NCBI GenBank assembly: GCA_017511045.1
Contig: JAFWLM010000088.1
Coordinates: forward strand, 62,001 to 126,000
Origin: Lachnospiraceae bacterium
Lineage (GTDB): Bacteria > Bacillota > Clostridia > Lachnospirales > Lachnospiraceae
Length of the DNA: 64,000 nucleotides
Reading direction: 5' to 3'
Below the pieces are notes generated by a model, which was not told the origin of the DNA, made no database searches, and worked only from the letters and a program-made list of their open reading frames with translations. Positions 55,312-63,286 of the stretch are shown one piece after another; position 1 is the first letter of the stretch, and each line of letters starts with the position of its first letter. A program made the translations under genes and the position numbers.

Positions 55312-56439
55312 ATGGCTGACAAGAGAGATTATTATGAGGTTCTGGGTGTTGAAAAAACAGCTTCCCAGGACGACATCAAAAAAGCATACAGAAAGCTGGC
55401 AAAGAAATACCATCCGGATATGAACCCGGGCGATAAGGAAGCGGAAGCGAAGTTTAAGGAAGCTTCTGAAGCGTATGGTGTGCTGAGCGACGAGACCAAG
55501 CGGAAACAGTATGACCAGTTCGGACATGCAGCCTTTGATGGGGCTGCCGGCGGAGCAGGCGGATTCAACTATCAGAACATGAATGTGGATGATATCTTAA
55601 GAGGTTTCGGCTTCGGAGATATCTTCGGCGATCTCTTCGGTGGTATGGGCGGCAGATCTTCCGGTTTTGGTGGAAGAAGCCAGGCGTACAATGGCCCGAT
55701 GAAAGGACGTAATGTCGGAACGACAGTCCGTATCGCGTTTGAAGAGGCGGTCTTCGGATGTGAAAAACAGGTTGAGATCAGCTATAAGGAAGAATGTGAG
55801 TCCTGCCATGGAACCGGTGCAAAACCGGGCACGAGTCCTGAAACCTGTCCTACCTGTGGAGGTTCCGGTCAGGTCGTCCGCCAGAGGCAGAGCTTGTTTG
55901 GCGTGATGAGAGAAGTGGGCGTCTGCAATGAGTGCGGCGGCAGTGGTAAAGTCGTGAAGGAAAAATGCCCGACTTGTCGCGGCAACGGATATAAGAACAC
56001 GAAAAAGAAGATCTCCGTTACGATCCCTGCCGGCATTGATTCCGGACAGAGCATCCGTATTGCAGGAATGGGCGAACCGGGAACAAACGGCGGCTCCCGC
56101 GGTGATCTTTTAGTTGAAGTCATTGTTGCCCGTCATCCGATCTTTATGCGGGATGGCATGAATCTCTTCTCAACAGCATCGATCACATTTACGGAGGCAG
56201 CGCTTGGCGGAGATGTTAAGATCAAAACGATCGATGGAGATGTATTATTCCCGATCAAAGCCGGGACCCAGACAGATACCAAGATCCGTCTGAAAGGCAA
56301 AGGAGTTCCATCCTTAAGAGATCCGTCCAAACGAGGCGACCAGTATACGACCCTAGTTGTAAAAGTACCGGAGCGCATGAACTCCAAGCAGAAAGAAGCG
56401 TTAAAGAAGTTTGATGAGGTAATGTACCCGAAGAAATAA
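55312..56439 (+). CDS. dnaJ: Co-chaperone DnaJ
   Basis: DnaJ delivers substrates to DnaK and stimulates its ATPase. The 375 residues have a J domain with HPD (YHPDMNPG, about 32-39), a Gly/Phe-rich linker, four CxxCxGxG zinc repeats ([32 protein letters not shown]) and the C-terminal substrate-binding part. It follows dnaK after a hairpin, and a terminator follows dnaJ. Confidence 0.96.
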   Translation: MADKRDYYEVLGVEKTASQDDIKKAYRKLAKKYHPDMNPGDKEAEAKFKEASEAYGVLSDETKRKQYDQFGHAAFDGAAGGAGGFNYQNMNVDDILRGFGFGDIFGDLFGGMGGRSSGFGGRSQAYNGPMKGRNVGTTVRIAFEEAVFGCEKQVEISYKEECESCHGTGAKPGTSPETCPTCGGSGQVVRQRQSLFGVMREVGVCNECGGSGKVVKEKCPTCRGNGYKNTKKKISVTIPAGIDSGQSIRIAGMGEPGTNGGSRGDLLVEVIVARHPIFMRDGMNLFSTASITFTEAALGGDVKIKTIDGDVLFPIKAGTQTDTKIRLKGKGVPSLRDPSKRGDQYTTLVVKVPERMNSKQKEALKKFDEVMYPKK

Positions 56440-56460
56440 ATAACTGAATCCAAGCAACAT

Positions 56461-56494
56461 AAACTCCGACAGAGATGTTTTCTGCCGGAGTTTT
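56461..56494 (+). terminator. Terminator after dnaJ
   Basis: AAACTCCG (56461-56468) pairs with CGGAGTTT (56486-56493), with an inner CAGA/TCTG, then T residues. Confidence 0.8.
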
Positions 56495-56511
56495 GTGTTT
56501 CAAGGACTTTC

Positions 56512-56539
56512 TTGTATCATTTTAAAAATATGATACAAT
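56512..56539 (+). promoter_or_regulatory. Promoter of prmA
   Basis: TTGTAT (56512-56517), 16 bases, TACAAT (56534-56539), 37 bases before the ATG. Confidence 0.6.
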
Positions 56540-56576
56540 CTGAAATGCAATTACGGATAAACAAGAGGAGATAAGG

Positions 56577-57695
56577 ATGAGGTGGACAAAGTATACGGTT
56601 AAGACAACGACGAAAGATGCAGATATGGTCAGTGCCATTTTGATGGACTATGACATCAATGATGTGCAGATTGAGAATAATGTTCAGCTGACGGATGAGG
56701 AACTGAACCAGATGTACGCGGATTTCGTTAAAGAACTGCCGCCGGATGATGGCTCATGTTCATTAAGCTTTTATGTGGAATTCGAAGACAGTGCTGACCG
56801 GACAGAAATGGATGAAAAAATCGATGCGCTTGCAAAAGGACTGGAAGAAGCGGTTGAGCTTTTCGGAATAGAGCCGACCGAACTGGTTTGTGAAGATCTG
56901 AATTCCGCAGATTGGGAAAACAACTGGAAAGAATTCTTTAAATCTTTTACAGTTGACCGCATCCTGATCGCACCGACCTGGGAGGAGCTGCCGGAGGATC
57001 TTGGAAGTGTCAGCCCGGTCGAGGAGATCCACACATTTGTTCATACGGAGGAAACGGCTGAAGTTTCTGATACCGATGGCAAAGCACCGGAAACAAGTTA
57101 CGATGCAGGTGGTAATGTGGAACCGCAGCAGAACGCGCAGACTCCGGACATTATCATTCGGATCGATCCGGGTATGGCATTCGGAACCGGAACGCATGAA
57201 ACGACCAGGCTTTGTCTCCGAGAACTTCAGAACTATTTAAAGGCTGGAGATAAGGTCTTAGATCTTGGCTGTGGCAGCGGTATTTTAGGGATCGCGGCCA
57301 TGAAGCTTGGAGCAGAAAGAATCGTTTCTGTAGACATCGACGAACAGGCGGTCGCAGTTGCTGAAGAAAACTTTGAGATCAACGAAGTTGCAAAAGAAAA
57401 GAGCAGCTTTTATATCGGTAATGTGGTAGATGATCTTGCTTTGCAGGAAACACTGAAAGCGGAATGTGATACAGGCTTTGATCTTGTAACGATCAATATC
57501 CTTGCAGATGTCATTGCTGTTATGATGCCGGCATTGGATCAGTATCTGAAGCAGGACGGTATTTTGATCACTTCCGGAATATTAAACGAAAAAGAGCAGT
57601 TGATCCGGGATGCCATCGAAGCGAATCCAAATCTTGAGTTGAAAGAGGTTCAGCACGACGGTGACTGGGTAAGTATCACGGCGGTTCGCAAATAG
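56577..57695 (+). CDS. prmA: Ribosomal protein L11 methyltransferase PrmA with insert
   Basis: PrmA methylates lysines and the N-terminus of ribosomal protein L11 using SAM. The SAM domain is clear (GMAFGTGTHETTRLCL, VLDLGCGSGILGIAAMKLG, VTINILADVI). The 372 residues exceed the usual 290-320 because of an acidic, low-complexity insert at about 155-190 (HTEETAEVSDTDGKAPETS) just before the methyltransferase core. AAGAGGAG precedes the ATG. In Clostridia prmA often follows dnaJ, as here. Confidence 0.92.
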   Translation: MRWTKYTVKTTTKDADMVSAILMDYDINDVQIENNVQLTDEELNQMYADFVKELPPDDGSCSLSFYVEFEDSADRTEMDEKIDALAKGLEEAVELFGIEPTELVCEDLNSADWENNWKEFFKSFTVDRILIAPTWEELPEDLGSVSPVEEIHTFVHTEETAEVSDTDGKAPETSYDAGGNVEPQQNAQTPDIIIRIDPGMAFGTGTHETTRLCLRELQNYLKAGDKVLDLGCGSGILGIAAMKLGAERIVSVDIDEQAVAVAEENFEINEVAKEKSSFYIGNVVDDLALQETLKAECDTGFDLVTINILADVIAVMMPALDQYLKQDGILITSGILNEKEQLIRDAIEANPNLELKEVQHDGDWVSITAVRK

Positions 57696-57753
57696 AACAA
57701 AGCCTGTAAAAAAAGAGCAAGGCTGAAAAAAACGGACTGTAAAAAAAGAATAA

Positions 57754-57784
57754 AAACGACTGTCTGGCAGGACAGTCGTTTTTT
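57754..57784 (+). terminator. Terminator after prmA
   Basis: AAACGACTGTC (57754-57764) pairs exactly with 57771-57781 around TGGCAG, followed by T. Confidence 0.93.
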
Positions 57785-57845
57785 GATGAAAAGATGATTA
57801 AAAAGGTTTTTAACACAGTAGGCATTACGCCTTAATATTCAGAAA

Positions 57846-57995
57846 TTAGTCGATCGGGAATTCGCTTTCATCAGCGATTCTTGCGCCACAGAAAGGACAA
57901 AACGGAAGATTTGCGCTTACTGCATGACCGCAATGGCAGTATCTTTTGATTCCGACGTGAGCAAGTTTCTCGAAGAATGATTTGATAGTTCTCAT
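57846..57995 (-). CDS. Tiny zinc-ribbon protein, 49 codons
   Basis: On the minus strand an ATG at 57995 follows a perfect AGGAGG at about eight bases and encodes 49 residues starting MRTIKSFFEKLAHVGIKRYC. Cysteines at 20, 22, 33 and 36 (CHCG and CPFCG) form a zinc-ribbon-like fold, ending in an acidic tail DESEFPID. A promoter (TTGGAT-18-TACAAT, 58104 to 58075) lies upstream. It is short enough to be missed by length-limited gene finders. Function unknown; small zinc ribbons often bind RNA, ribosomes or partner proteins. Confidence 0.8.
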   Translation of the reverse strand: MRTIKSFFEKLAHVGIKRYCHCGHAVSANLPFCPFCGARIADESEFPID

Positions 57996-58074
57996 GGTTT
58001 GTACCTCCTGATTTATTATGAGTTTTAAGTTGTTTTTTTACTTTTGAGAGTCTGTATCTCTCTCATCTGTCTGC

Positions 58075-58104
58075 ATTGTAAAACACAATCTATTTAAAAT
58101 CCAA
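58075..58104 (-). promoter_or_regulatory. Promoter of the 49-codon gene
   Basis: On the minus strand TTGGAT (58104-58099), 18 bases, TACAAT (58080-58075). Confidence 0.55.
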
Positions 58105-58138
58105 TGATAAATAATGATAAAACGATTTGCTTTTTTAA

Positions 58139-58167
58139 TTGATAGAGAGTAACATAAATTATATAAA
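58139..58167 (+). promoter_or_regulatory. Promoter of the first LysR gene
   Basis: TTGATA (58139-58144), 17 bases, TATAAA (58162-58167). It is back to back with the minus-strand promoter at 58075-58104, about 35 bases apart. Confidence 0.6.
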
Positions 58168-58285
58168 AACTGTTAAAGATATAATCACTTCCTAAATCGT
58201 TGACTGTGCAGTTTCCCGGGAAGCAATGTTGCATCCTGTTTTACAAAAACTTACAGTTCTGATTGAAAAGAGAAGAGGACAGAAT

Positions 58286-59185
58286 ATGAACCAGAGACAG
58301 CTTGAGATCTTTACAACCTTAGCAGAAACTTTGAACTTTACAAAAACGGCAGAGCAACTGTATCTTTCGCAGACGACGGTAACGCTTCAAATTCATAACC
58401 TGGAAGAAGAACTGAATGTGAAACTCTTTGACCGGACCAGTCGTTCCGTCAGTCTGACTTATGCCGGAGAAGTTTTTCTGGAAGGAGCAAAAGAAATACT
58501 TGCAAAGATCCAGAAAACCGTTGATGCTACGGCCTATGCTGATCAGGGATATATTGGTAAGATTAAGATCGGCTTTGCTGATGATGTTAATGCAACCGGC
58601 ATTGCAGAAATGGTTCGCACATTTGCGGAACAGCATACGAATATTCTGTTTCAGGTTTCAGGAGGATATCCGGGAGATCTGATCAATACATTAATGTCCG
58701 AGGAAAACGATCTGATCCTGATTCCGTCTTTCAGCGGCATCTCGAGTAAGAACATGAGTTTTCACAAGCTGGGCTCCTATAAATCTGTTGCCGCATTTCA
58801 CAAGAGCCATCCGTTCGCGAAAAAAAGAAAACTGAAATATTCTGATTTTGAGGGGAAGAGTTATATCTATACCTCCGGAAATGAAGCCGTTCTGGATTTC
58901 ACCGGAGAGTTCCTGCACCAACTTGAGCTTTCCGATGTCCACGTGAATATCTTTGCCCGCACGGATAATATCGATGCTGTCTTCTTTATGCTTGATGCCA
59001 ATCTGGGGTTTACCGTTCTCCCGGAATACTTTATCGGACGCTTTTCCGGGAGCTCTAACATCAAAGTCTGTCCGATCGATGAGCCGCTGAAACCAACCGA
59101 TTTCTATGCCATCTGGAAAACCAAAAAACAGTCTCAGGCAATGGAGCAGTTCCTGACCTTCCTGAAAGAATATTACCCGGAATAG
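58286..59185 (+). CDS. LysR-type transcriptional regulator 1
   Basis: A LysR regulator of 299 residues: N-terminal helix-turn-helix (LNFTKTAEQLYLSQTTVTLQIHNLEEE, residues about 17-43, in pieces) and a two-lobed effector domain starting near residue 92. The frame is open from 58226 but AGAGGACAG lies about seven bases before the ATG at 58286, where the family begins. LysR proteins usually bind a small molecule and activate a nearby gene. Its target may be the 29-base element that starts 25 bases after its stop. Effector unknown. Confidence 0.92.
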   Translation: MNQRQLEIFTTLAETLNFTKTAEQLYLSQTTVTLQIHNLEEELNVKLFDRTSRSVSLTYAGEVFLEGAKEILAKIQKTVDATAYADQGYIGKIKIGFADDVNATGIAEMVRTFAEQHTNILFQVSGGYPGDLINTLMSEENDLILIPSFSGISSKNMSFHKLGSYKSVAAFHKSHPFAKKRKLKYSDFEGKSYIYTSGNEAVLDFTGEFLHQLELSDVHVNIFARTDNIDAVFFMLDANLGFTVLPEYFIGRFSGSSNIKVCPIDEPLKPTDFYAIWKTKKQSQAMEQFLTFLKEYYPE

Positions 59186-59209
59186 GCATTGTATACTGTG
59201 GGGGGCTTC

Positions 59210-59238
59210 TGAATCACCTCATCTATTATTTGCATTTC
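59210..59238 (+). promoter_or_regulatory. Shared 29-base operator-like element, diverged copy
   Basis: It matches 22 of 29 positions of the two identical copies at 60774 and 63202, keeping TGAAT, ACCTCAT and GCATTT at the same spacing. Exactly 20 bases after it stands TACACT (59259-59264), at the place of a -10 box in the other two. It precedes the 107-codon gene. Confidence 0.7.
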
Positions 59239-59284
59239 ATATCCCTTCTTTTAATGGGTACACTTGTTTTGTACAAAGGGAGAG

Positions 59285-59290
59285 TATAAT
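59285..59290 (+). promoter_or_regulatory. Second possible -10 box of the 107-codon gene
   Basis: A perfect TATAAT, 33 bases before the ATG. TTGTTT at 59264 is only 15 bases upstream, so its -35 is doubtful. The gene may have two starts. Confidence 0.45.
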
Positions 59291-59322
59291 TACTGGAAAA
59301 GCTGTTTTAGGGAGATGATATT

Positions 59323-59646
59323 ATGGTTTTGATCAAATTGCCCTGGAGGGAGAGAAAACTGATCTCCGATGTGGCTAAGCTGTATTGTGATATCGCGATC
59401 AACGGAGAAGGTTTTGATGACCGGATCCGTCAGTTTTGGAGAATCTCCATGTATGTTAAAATCGGACTTCTCAGTGATGAGGATACAAGGACGATCTGTA
59501 CGGCGATGGAGTCTTTTTATGAAGTTTATCAGAATCGACCGGCTTATAAAGATCCGGATGGAAGCTTCCGAAATCTGGGAAAAGTGATCCCGAAACTACG
59601 CAAACTTCTTGAGGATCGACCGGCGAAATCTGAAAAAAACGGCTGA
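59323..59646 (+). CDS. Hypothetical protein, 107 residues
   Basis: I do not recognise this protein. The 107 residues are mostly helical and charged, begin LPWRERKLISDVAKLYCDIA and end in a Lys-rich tail (DRPAKSEKNG). There is no signal peptide or membrane helix. GGGAGATG precedes the ATG. The gene stands between two LysR regulators and shares the 29-base upstream element with the transporter and hydrolase genes, so it probably belongs to the same locus. It could be a small regulator or an accessory protein. Confidence 0.6.
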   Translation: MVLIKLPWRERKLISDVAKLYCDIAINGEGFDDRIRQFWRISMYVKIGLLSDEDTRTICTAMESFYEVYQNRPAYKDPDGSFRNLGKVIPKLRKLLEDRPAKSEKNG

Positions 59647-59741
59647 TCGTTTTGTAAATAGCTAAGCACAAAAAAGGCAGAATGAGAAGAATCATTTTAC
59701 CAATTAGTGATGCTTGCTTGATCAACCAAAGAGAGAAGCAA

Positions 59742-59769
59742 AGGGCAGAGGGAACCTCTGTCCTTTTTT
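59742..59769 (+). terminator. Terminator after the 107-codon gene
   Basis: AGGGCAGAGG (59742-59751), loop GAA, CCTCTGTCCT (59755-59764), followed by T: a ten-base stem with one G-T pair. Confidence 0.88.
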
Positions 59770-59879
59770 ATGTACACGCAGAATTAAAAAGAACCATTTT
59801 TAAAATCGGACGCTTGTGATAAAATATGTACAAATACGTTTGCAGATGATTGCAATTTAATTGTTTTCAGAGGTGTTTT

Positions 59880-60767
59880 ATGAATGATGTATTGATCCAG
59901 TGCTTTCGCGCTGCGACAGAAACATTAAACTTTACAACGGCTGCACAGAGTATCCATATTTCCCAGCCTTCTTTCAGCAGGAATATCGCGATGCTGGAAG
60001 AGGAACTGGGGTTTAAACTGTTCTGGAGAAGCAAACAGAACGGTATCCGCCTGACACCTGCAGGTGCTTCTTTGTATAACGGCCTGTTTGACATCGAAAA
60101 ACAATATAATGATCTGCTGGAAAAGGCCAGACAGATCAGCAGAGGAGAAGAAGGAAAGCTGGTGATCGGTGTTTTAAACGGCATCGTATTGGACAGCCAG
60201 TCTTTTTATCATATTAAAAAATTCCGGAAACAGTATCCTCAGGTCGAAGTGCAGCTGAAAAGTTGTACCCTGTATGAGCTGGAAACAAACCTGCTGAAGG
60301 GTATCTGTGATGTCTGCTTTATGATGGCAGGTATTGTGAATGAAAAGGATGAGATCCTCTTTGAAAAAGTTTATTCCGTCCCAACATACTTTGTGGTTCC
60401 GAAAACAGCCGGGTTTGAGGCAGGAAAAGCCTATTTGCTGAAGGAATTAAAAGACCAGGTCTTTCTTTTGTCTGAAGAGTATCCTGAGATCAATAAAAAT
60501 GTCATTGAGCTTTGCAGGAATGCAGGGTTTGAACCGCTCCTGAAGATGGCTCCGGACTATGAAACGAAGATGCTCTGGGCAGAGACGGGAGAAGGCGTAA
60601 CGGCGATCACTCTGGATCAGTACGTAAAGAACAGTTCCCACATCGACGTGATCAAAGTAGCGGAAATGCCTGATATGGACTATTCCATCTGCTGGAATAA
60701 GGAAAACTATAATCCTGCCATTGCCTTGTTCTATTCTCTGATCGATGAAGTGAGGCAGACGTACTGA
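59880..60767 (+). CDS. LysR-type transcriptional regulator 2
   Basis: A second LysR regulator, 295 residues, with the helix-turn-helix in residues about 14-35 (LNFTTAAQSIHISQPSFSRN) and an effector-binding domain. The frame is open from 59850, but the ATG at 59880 has AGAGGTG about six bases upstream and starts the HTH. It is only distantly similar to regulator 1. A copy of the 29-base element begins six bases after its stop, before the transporter gene. The two regulators may respond to different ligands of one pathway. Confidence 0.92.
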   Translation: MNDVLIQCFRAATETLNFTTAAQSIHISQPSFSRNIAMLEEELGFKLFWRSKQNGIRLTPAGASLYNGLFDIEKQYNDLLEKARQISRGEEGKLVIGVLNGIVLDSQSFYHIKKFRKQYPQVEVQLKSCTLYELETNLLKGICDVCFMMAGIVNEKDEILFEKVYSVPTYFVVPKTAGFEAGKAYLLKELKDQVFLLSEEYPEINKNVIELCRNAGFEPLLKMAPDYETKMLWAETGEGVTAITLDQYVKNSSHIDVIKVAEMPDMDYSICWNKENYNPAIALFYSLIDEVRQTY

Positions 60768-60773
60768 AGATAC

Positions 60774-60802
60774 TGAATGACCTCATAGTTTTTTAGCATT
60801 TT
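60774..60802 (+). promoter_or_regulatory. Shared 29-base operator-like element, copy 1
   Basis: Identical base for base to 63202-63230. It begins TGAATGACCTCAT and ends GCATTTT, containing the dyad ATGA-CC-TCAT. The hexamer TAAGAT (60823-60828) stands exactly 20 bases after it, and the -35 position (TTTCTA) is poor, as expected for a promoter that needs an activator. Confidence 0.85.
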
Positions 60803-60811
60803 CTATTTAAG

Positions 60812-60870
60812 CCTCTTTTCCATAAGATAAATACAGAAGAGTATCTGTCTTATGGGGAAGAGGTTTTTTT
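60812..60870 (+). terminator. Terminator that also buries the MFS ribosome site
   Basis: Sixteen bases (60812-60827) pair with 60848-60863, two G-U pairs included, and seven T follow (60864-60870), ending at the ATG of the transporter. The right arm contains the ribosome site GGGGAAGAGG. Transcripts from the LysR gene should stop here. A transcript starting near 60835 would lack the left arm and have a free ribosome site. Confidence 0.88.
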
Positions 60871-62079
60871 ATGGCCGAGATCAGAAAACCAGAAGAAGTC
60901 ACCTACAGCAAAGCCAGAGTCAACTGGATGATCTTTGCTGTTGTTTTCTGCATGGTGATTCAGGGGTTCGGTATATTCAAACTTGTCCCGATGCAGGAAG
61001 CGATCCAGACTTATTTTCACATCAATGAAGGCGCATACGGAATCATGGGTTCAGCACAGAACTGGATGATGATCGCGCTGTCTGTTCCGCTGGCGTATGT
61101 TGCCCGCAAAGTCCCCTGTAAATGGGGCTTTTCTATTGGATTTTCCATTGCTGCCTTAGGAATGCTGATCCAGATCCTTTCACATAGCTTCGTATTGTTT
61201 GTGGTCGGAAGAATGCTGGAAGGCGGCGGGTTTGGTTTTGTATCTCTGACATCCGGCTCTTTGATCCTGACGCTGGTTCCTGAAAACAGGAGAGGGTTCT
61301 GGAGCAGCGTGAATATCGTTGCCACAGTGCTTCCTCAGGTCATCATTACAAAAGGCGGAGCAACACTGATGGTGAATTCAGGGCTGTCATTTAAGCAGGT
61401 CTTTGCAATCATCTGTGCGATGTACGTGCTTGCGATCATTATCTGGCTGATCATTGTTCCCCGTACAGTCCGCGTGTATGGTATCGCGGATTCTACCAAA
61501 CCGACAAGAGAACAGACCATGCGGGTGTATAAAAACAAATCAAACTGGCTGGTCTCCATTGCGTTTGTTTCTTTTAACGGGATCGCGATCGGCTTTACTT
61601 CATATATTATTAAATTCCTGAATATGAAAGGAATGTCCATGTCTCAGGCAGCCAATACCTACAGTTATACAACGCTGATTGGTATTGTTGCTATGATCTT
61701 CTTCGGATGGCTGGCGGATAAACTTGGGACAAAGCGGAAAATTGTGATCGTCGGATATCTGTCATGTGCATTGTCGCTCGTGCTTCTTGCTTTATTACCG
61801 GCAAATCTGATGTTCATCTATGTCATCGTTTTCGGAACGCTTCCGCGTTCGATCGCCGGGCTTACCAACGCGACGCCTGTCGATATTGCAGAATATCCGA
61901 TGGATATTCCGATCGTAAGCTCCGTCAGGAATATGGTCGCACAGGTCGGCAATGTCCTTATGACGATCTCAATGGGATTTCTGATCCAGTATATGGGATA
62001 TGAATTTACGATATTTATACTTGCGGGAACCTCTGTGGTTGCTGCGATTCTTTGGTTTTTTGCAAAAAAGATTCCGTAA
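60871..62079 (+). CDS. MFS transporter
   Basis: A 402-residue major facilitator with about 12 hydrophobic helices, cytoplasmic loop motifs (GWLADKLGTKRK between helices 8 and 9; WGFSIGFSIAALGM) and a long central loop. It resembles sugar-acid, aromatic-acid or drug-type MFS carriers; the substrate is not determined. The ATG directly follows a terminator T run, with GGGGAAGAGG seven bases upstream. The URO-D gene follows after 44 bases, so the two are probably cotranscribed. Because of this neighbourhood I expect a small organic substrate, perhaps a methoxylated or phenolic compound. Confidence 0.85.
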   Translation: MAEIRKPEEVTYSKARVNWMIFAVVFCMVIQGFGIFKLVPMQEAIQTYFHINEGAYGIMGSAQNWMMIALSVPLAYVARKVPCKWGFSIGFSIAALGMLIQILSHSFVLFVVGRMLEGGGFGFVSLTSGSLILTLVPENRRGFWSSVNIVATVLPQVIITKGGATLMVNSGLSFKQVFAIICAMYVLAIIIWLIIVPRTVRVYGIADSTKPTREQTMRVYKNKSNWLVSIAFVSFNGIAIGFTSYIIKFLNMKGMSMSQAANTYSYTTLIGIVAMIFFGWLADKLGTKRKIVIVGYLSCALSLVLLALLPANLMFIYVIVFGTLPRSIAGLTNATPVDIAEYPMDIPIVSSVRNMVAQVGNVLMTISMGFLIQYMGYEFTIFILAGTSVVAAILWFFAKKIP

Positions 62080-62123
62080 ACATATATTTTGAAGCAGAAA
62101 TAAGAGGGAAAGGAAGGTTGAAA

Positions 62124-63149
62124 ATGGCTGTTTTAACAGAAAAAGAAAACTTTATGAGGATGTTTAAAGGCGAGATCCCGGAATGGATCCCTCGTTACAC
62201 CTTAGGACCGGTCCGCGGATTAGAAGGTGTGGCTCCTGCTGTAGGCGTGGTTGCTCCGGAAATGCTCAGCGCGCACCGCAGGCGTGGGGGTGGAAAGGAT
62301 ATCTGGGGAGTTGAGTACATCACCAGTAAAGAAGCTGCCGGCGGTCTTCTTCCCAAAACATGGGACTTTATTTTAGACGATGTTACAAAATGGCGTGATG
62401 TGATCAAAGCTCCTTCTTTGGATGATATCGACTGGGAGATGGCATGCAAGAAAGATCTGGAGGCGTGCGGAGTTGACCGCAGCAAGACAGCGCTTGCCTC
62501 GATGGCAGCATCCGGTTATTTTCAGACCCTGATGGCCTTTATGGGATTTACCGAAGGTCTTTGCGCACTATATGACGAACCGGAAGCATGCCATGAATTA
62601 TTTGACTATCTTTCTGATTTTTACTGCACGATCATAGAGAACACGATCGATTACTATAAGCCGGATCTGTTCAATATTGTTGATGATACAGCCGCATGGG
62701 GCAATCCGTTTGTTTCCCTTGAGATGTTCCGCGAATACTTCCTCCCTCTGTATGACAGAGAGGCAAAGTTTGCCAGAGACCGTGGAATTCCGATCTGCTA
62801 TCACAACTGTGGAAAGTGCGAGATCTTCATTGATGATATGGTGAAGATCGGAGTCGAGTCATGGAATCCGGCACAGATTTGCAATGATCTGGATGCGGTC
62901 CAGGAAAAATACGGTAACAAATTGATGCTTTGCGGATGCTGGGATCCGGTTAAGATCACAGATCCGAAGCTGACAGATGAAGATATCTATGATTATCTGC
63001 AGAAGATCGCAAACGACAGGGCGAAAAACGGAGGTTTCTGTTTCCTTGCAACGATCCTGATCCCGGATGAGGGCGACAGTCGTATGCTGCATGTCAATGA
63101 TGTCGTTAATAAGGCGATCTACGAGATCGGACATAATTTTTATAAATAA
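62124..63149 (+). CDS. Uroporphyrinogen-decarboxylase-family protein (methyltransferase-like)
   Basis: A 341-residue URO-D superfamily protein, of the kind that includes corrinoid:CoM or tetrahydrofolate methyltransferases (MtaA/MtbA relatives) used in anaerobic demethylation. The zinc-binding region is visible as YHNCGKCEIFIDD with a later LCGCWDP cysteine pair. Porphyrin synthesis itself is unlikely, since no hem genes are near. The frame is open from 62052, but the ATG at 62124 has AGGAAGG six or seven bases upstream. The corrinoid protein partner is not in the window. Confidence 0.82.
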   Translation: MAVLTEKENFMRMFKGEIPEWIPRYTLGPVRGLEGVAPAVGVVAPEMLSAHRRRGGGKDIWGVEYITSKEAAGGLLPKTWDFILDDVTKWRDVIKAPSLDDIDWEMACKKDLEACGVDRSKTALASMAASGYFQTLMAFMGFTEGLCALYDEPEACHELFDYLSDFYCTIIENTIDYYKPDLFNIVDDTAAWGNPFVSLEMFREYFLPLYDREAKFARDRGIPICYHNCGKCEIFIDDMVKIGVESWNPAQICNDLDAVQEKYGNKLMLCGCWDPVKITDPKLTDEDIYDYLQKIANDRAKNGGFCFLATILIPDEGDSRMLHVNDVVNKAIYEIGHNFYK

Positions 63150-63201
63150 AATTTGATAGGAAAAATGCGGGAAACGCCGAAAAAACAGGCTTTCCGTTAC
63201 A

Positions 63202-63230
63202 TGAATGACCTCATAGTTTTTTAGCATTTT
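63202..63230 (+). promoter_or_regulatory. Shared 29-base operator-like element, copy 2
   Basis: Identical to 60774-60802. The hexamer TACTAT (63251-63256) stands exactly 20 bases after it. It precedes the hydrolase gene by 56 bases. Confidence 0.85.
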
Positions 63231-63286
63231 ACGTGAATAAAATTTTTTCTTACTATGGCGATATAGAGAAAGGAGATGGTGGTTTT

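Noticed and set aside
62124..63149. Calling the URO-D protein a haem biosynthesis enzyme (hemE)
   Set aside because: It has the HNC...C zinc-type motif of methyltransferases and no hem neighbours.
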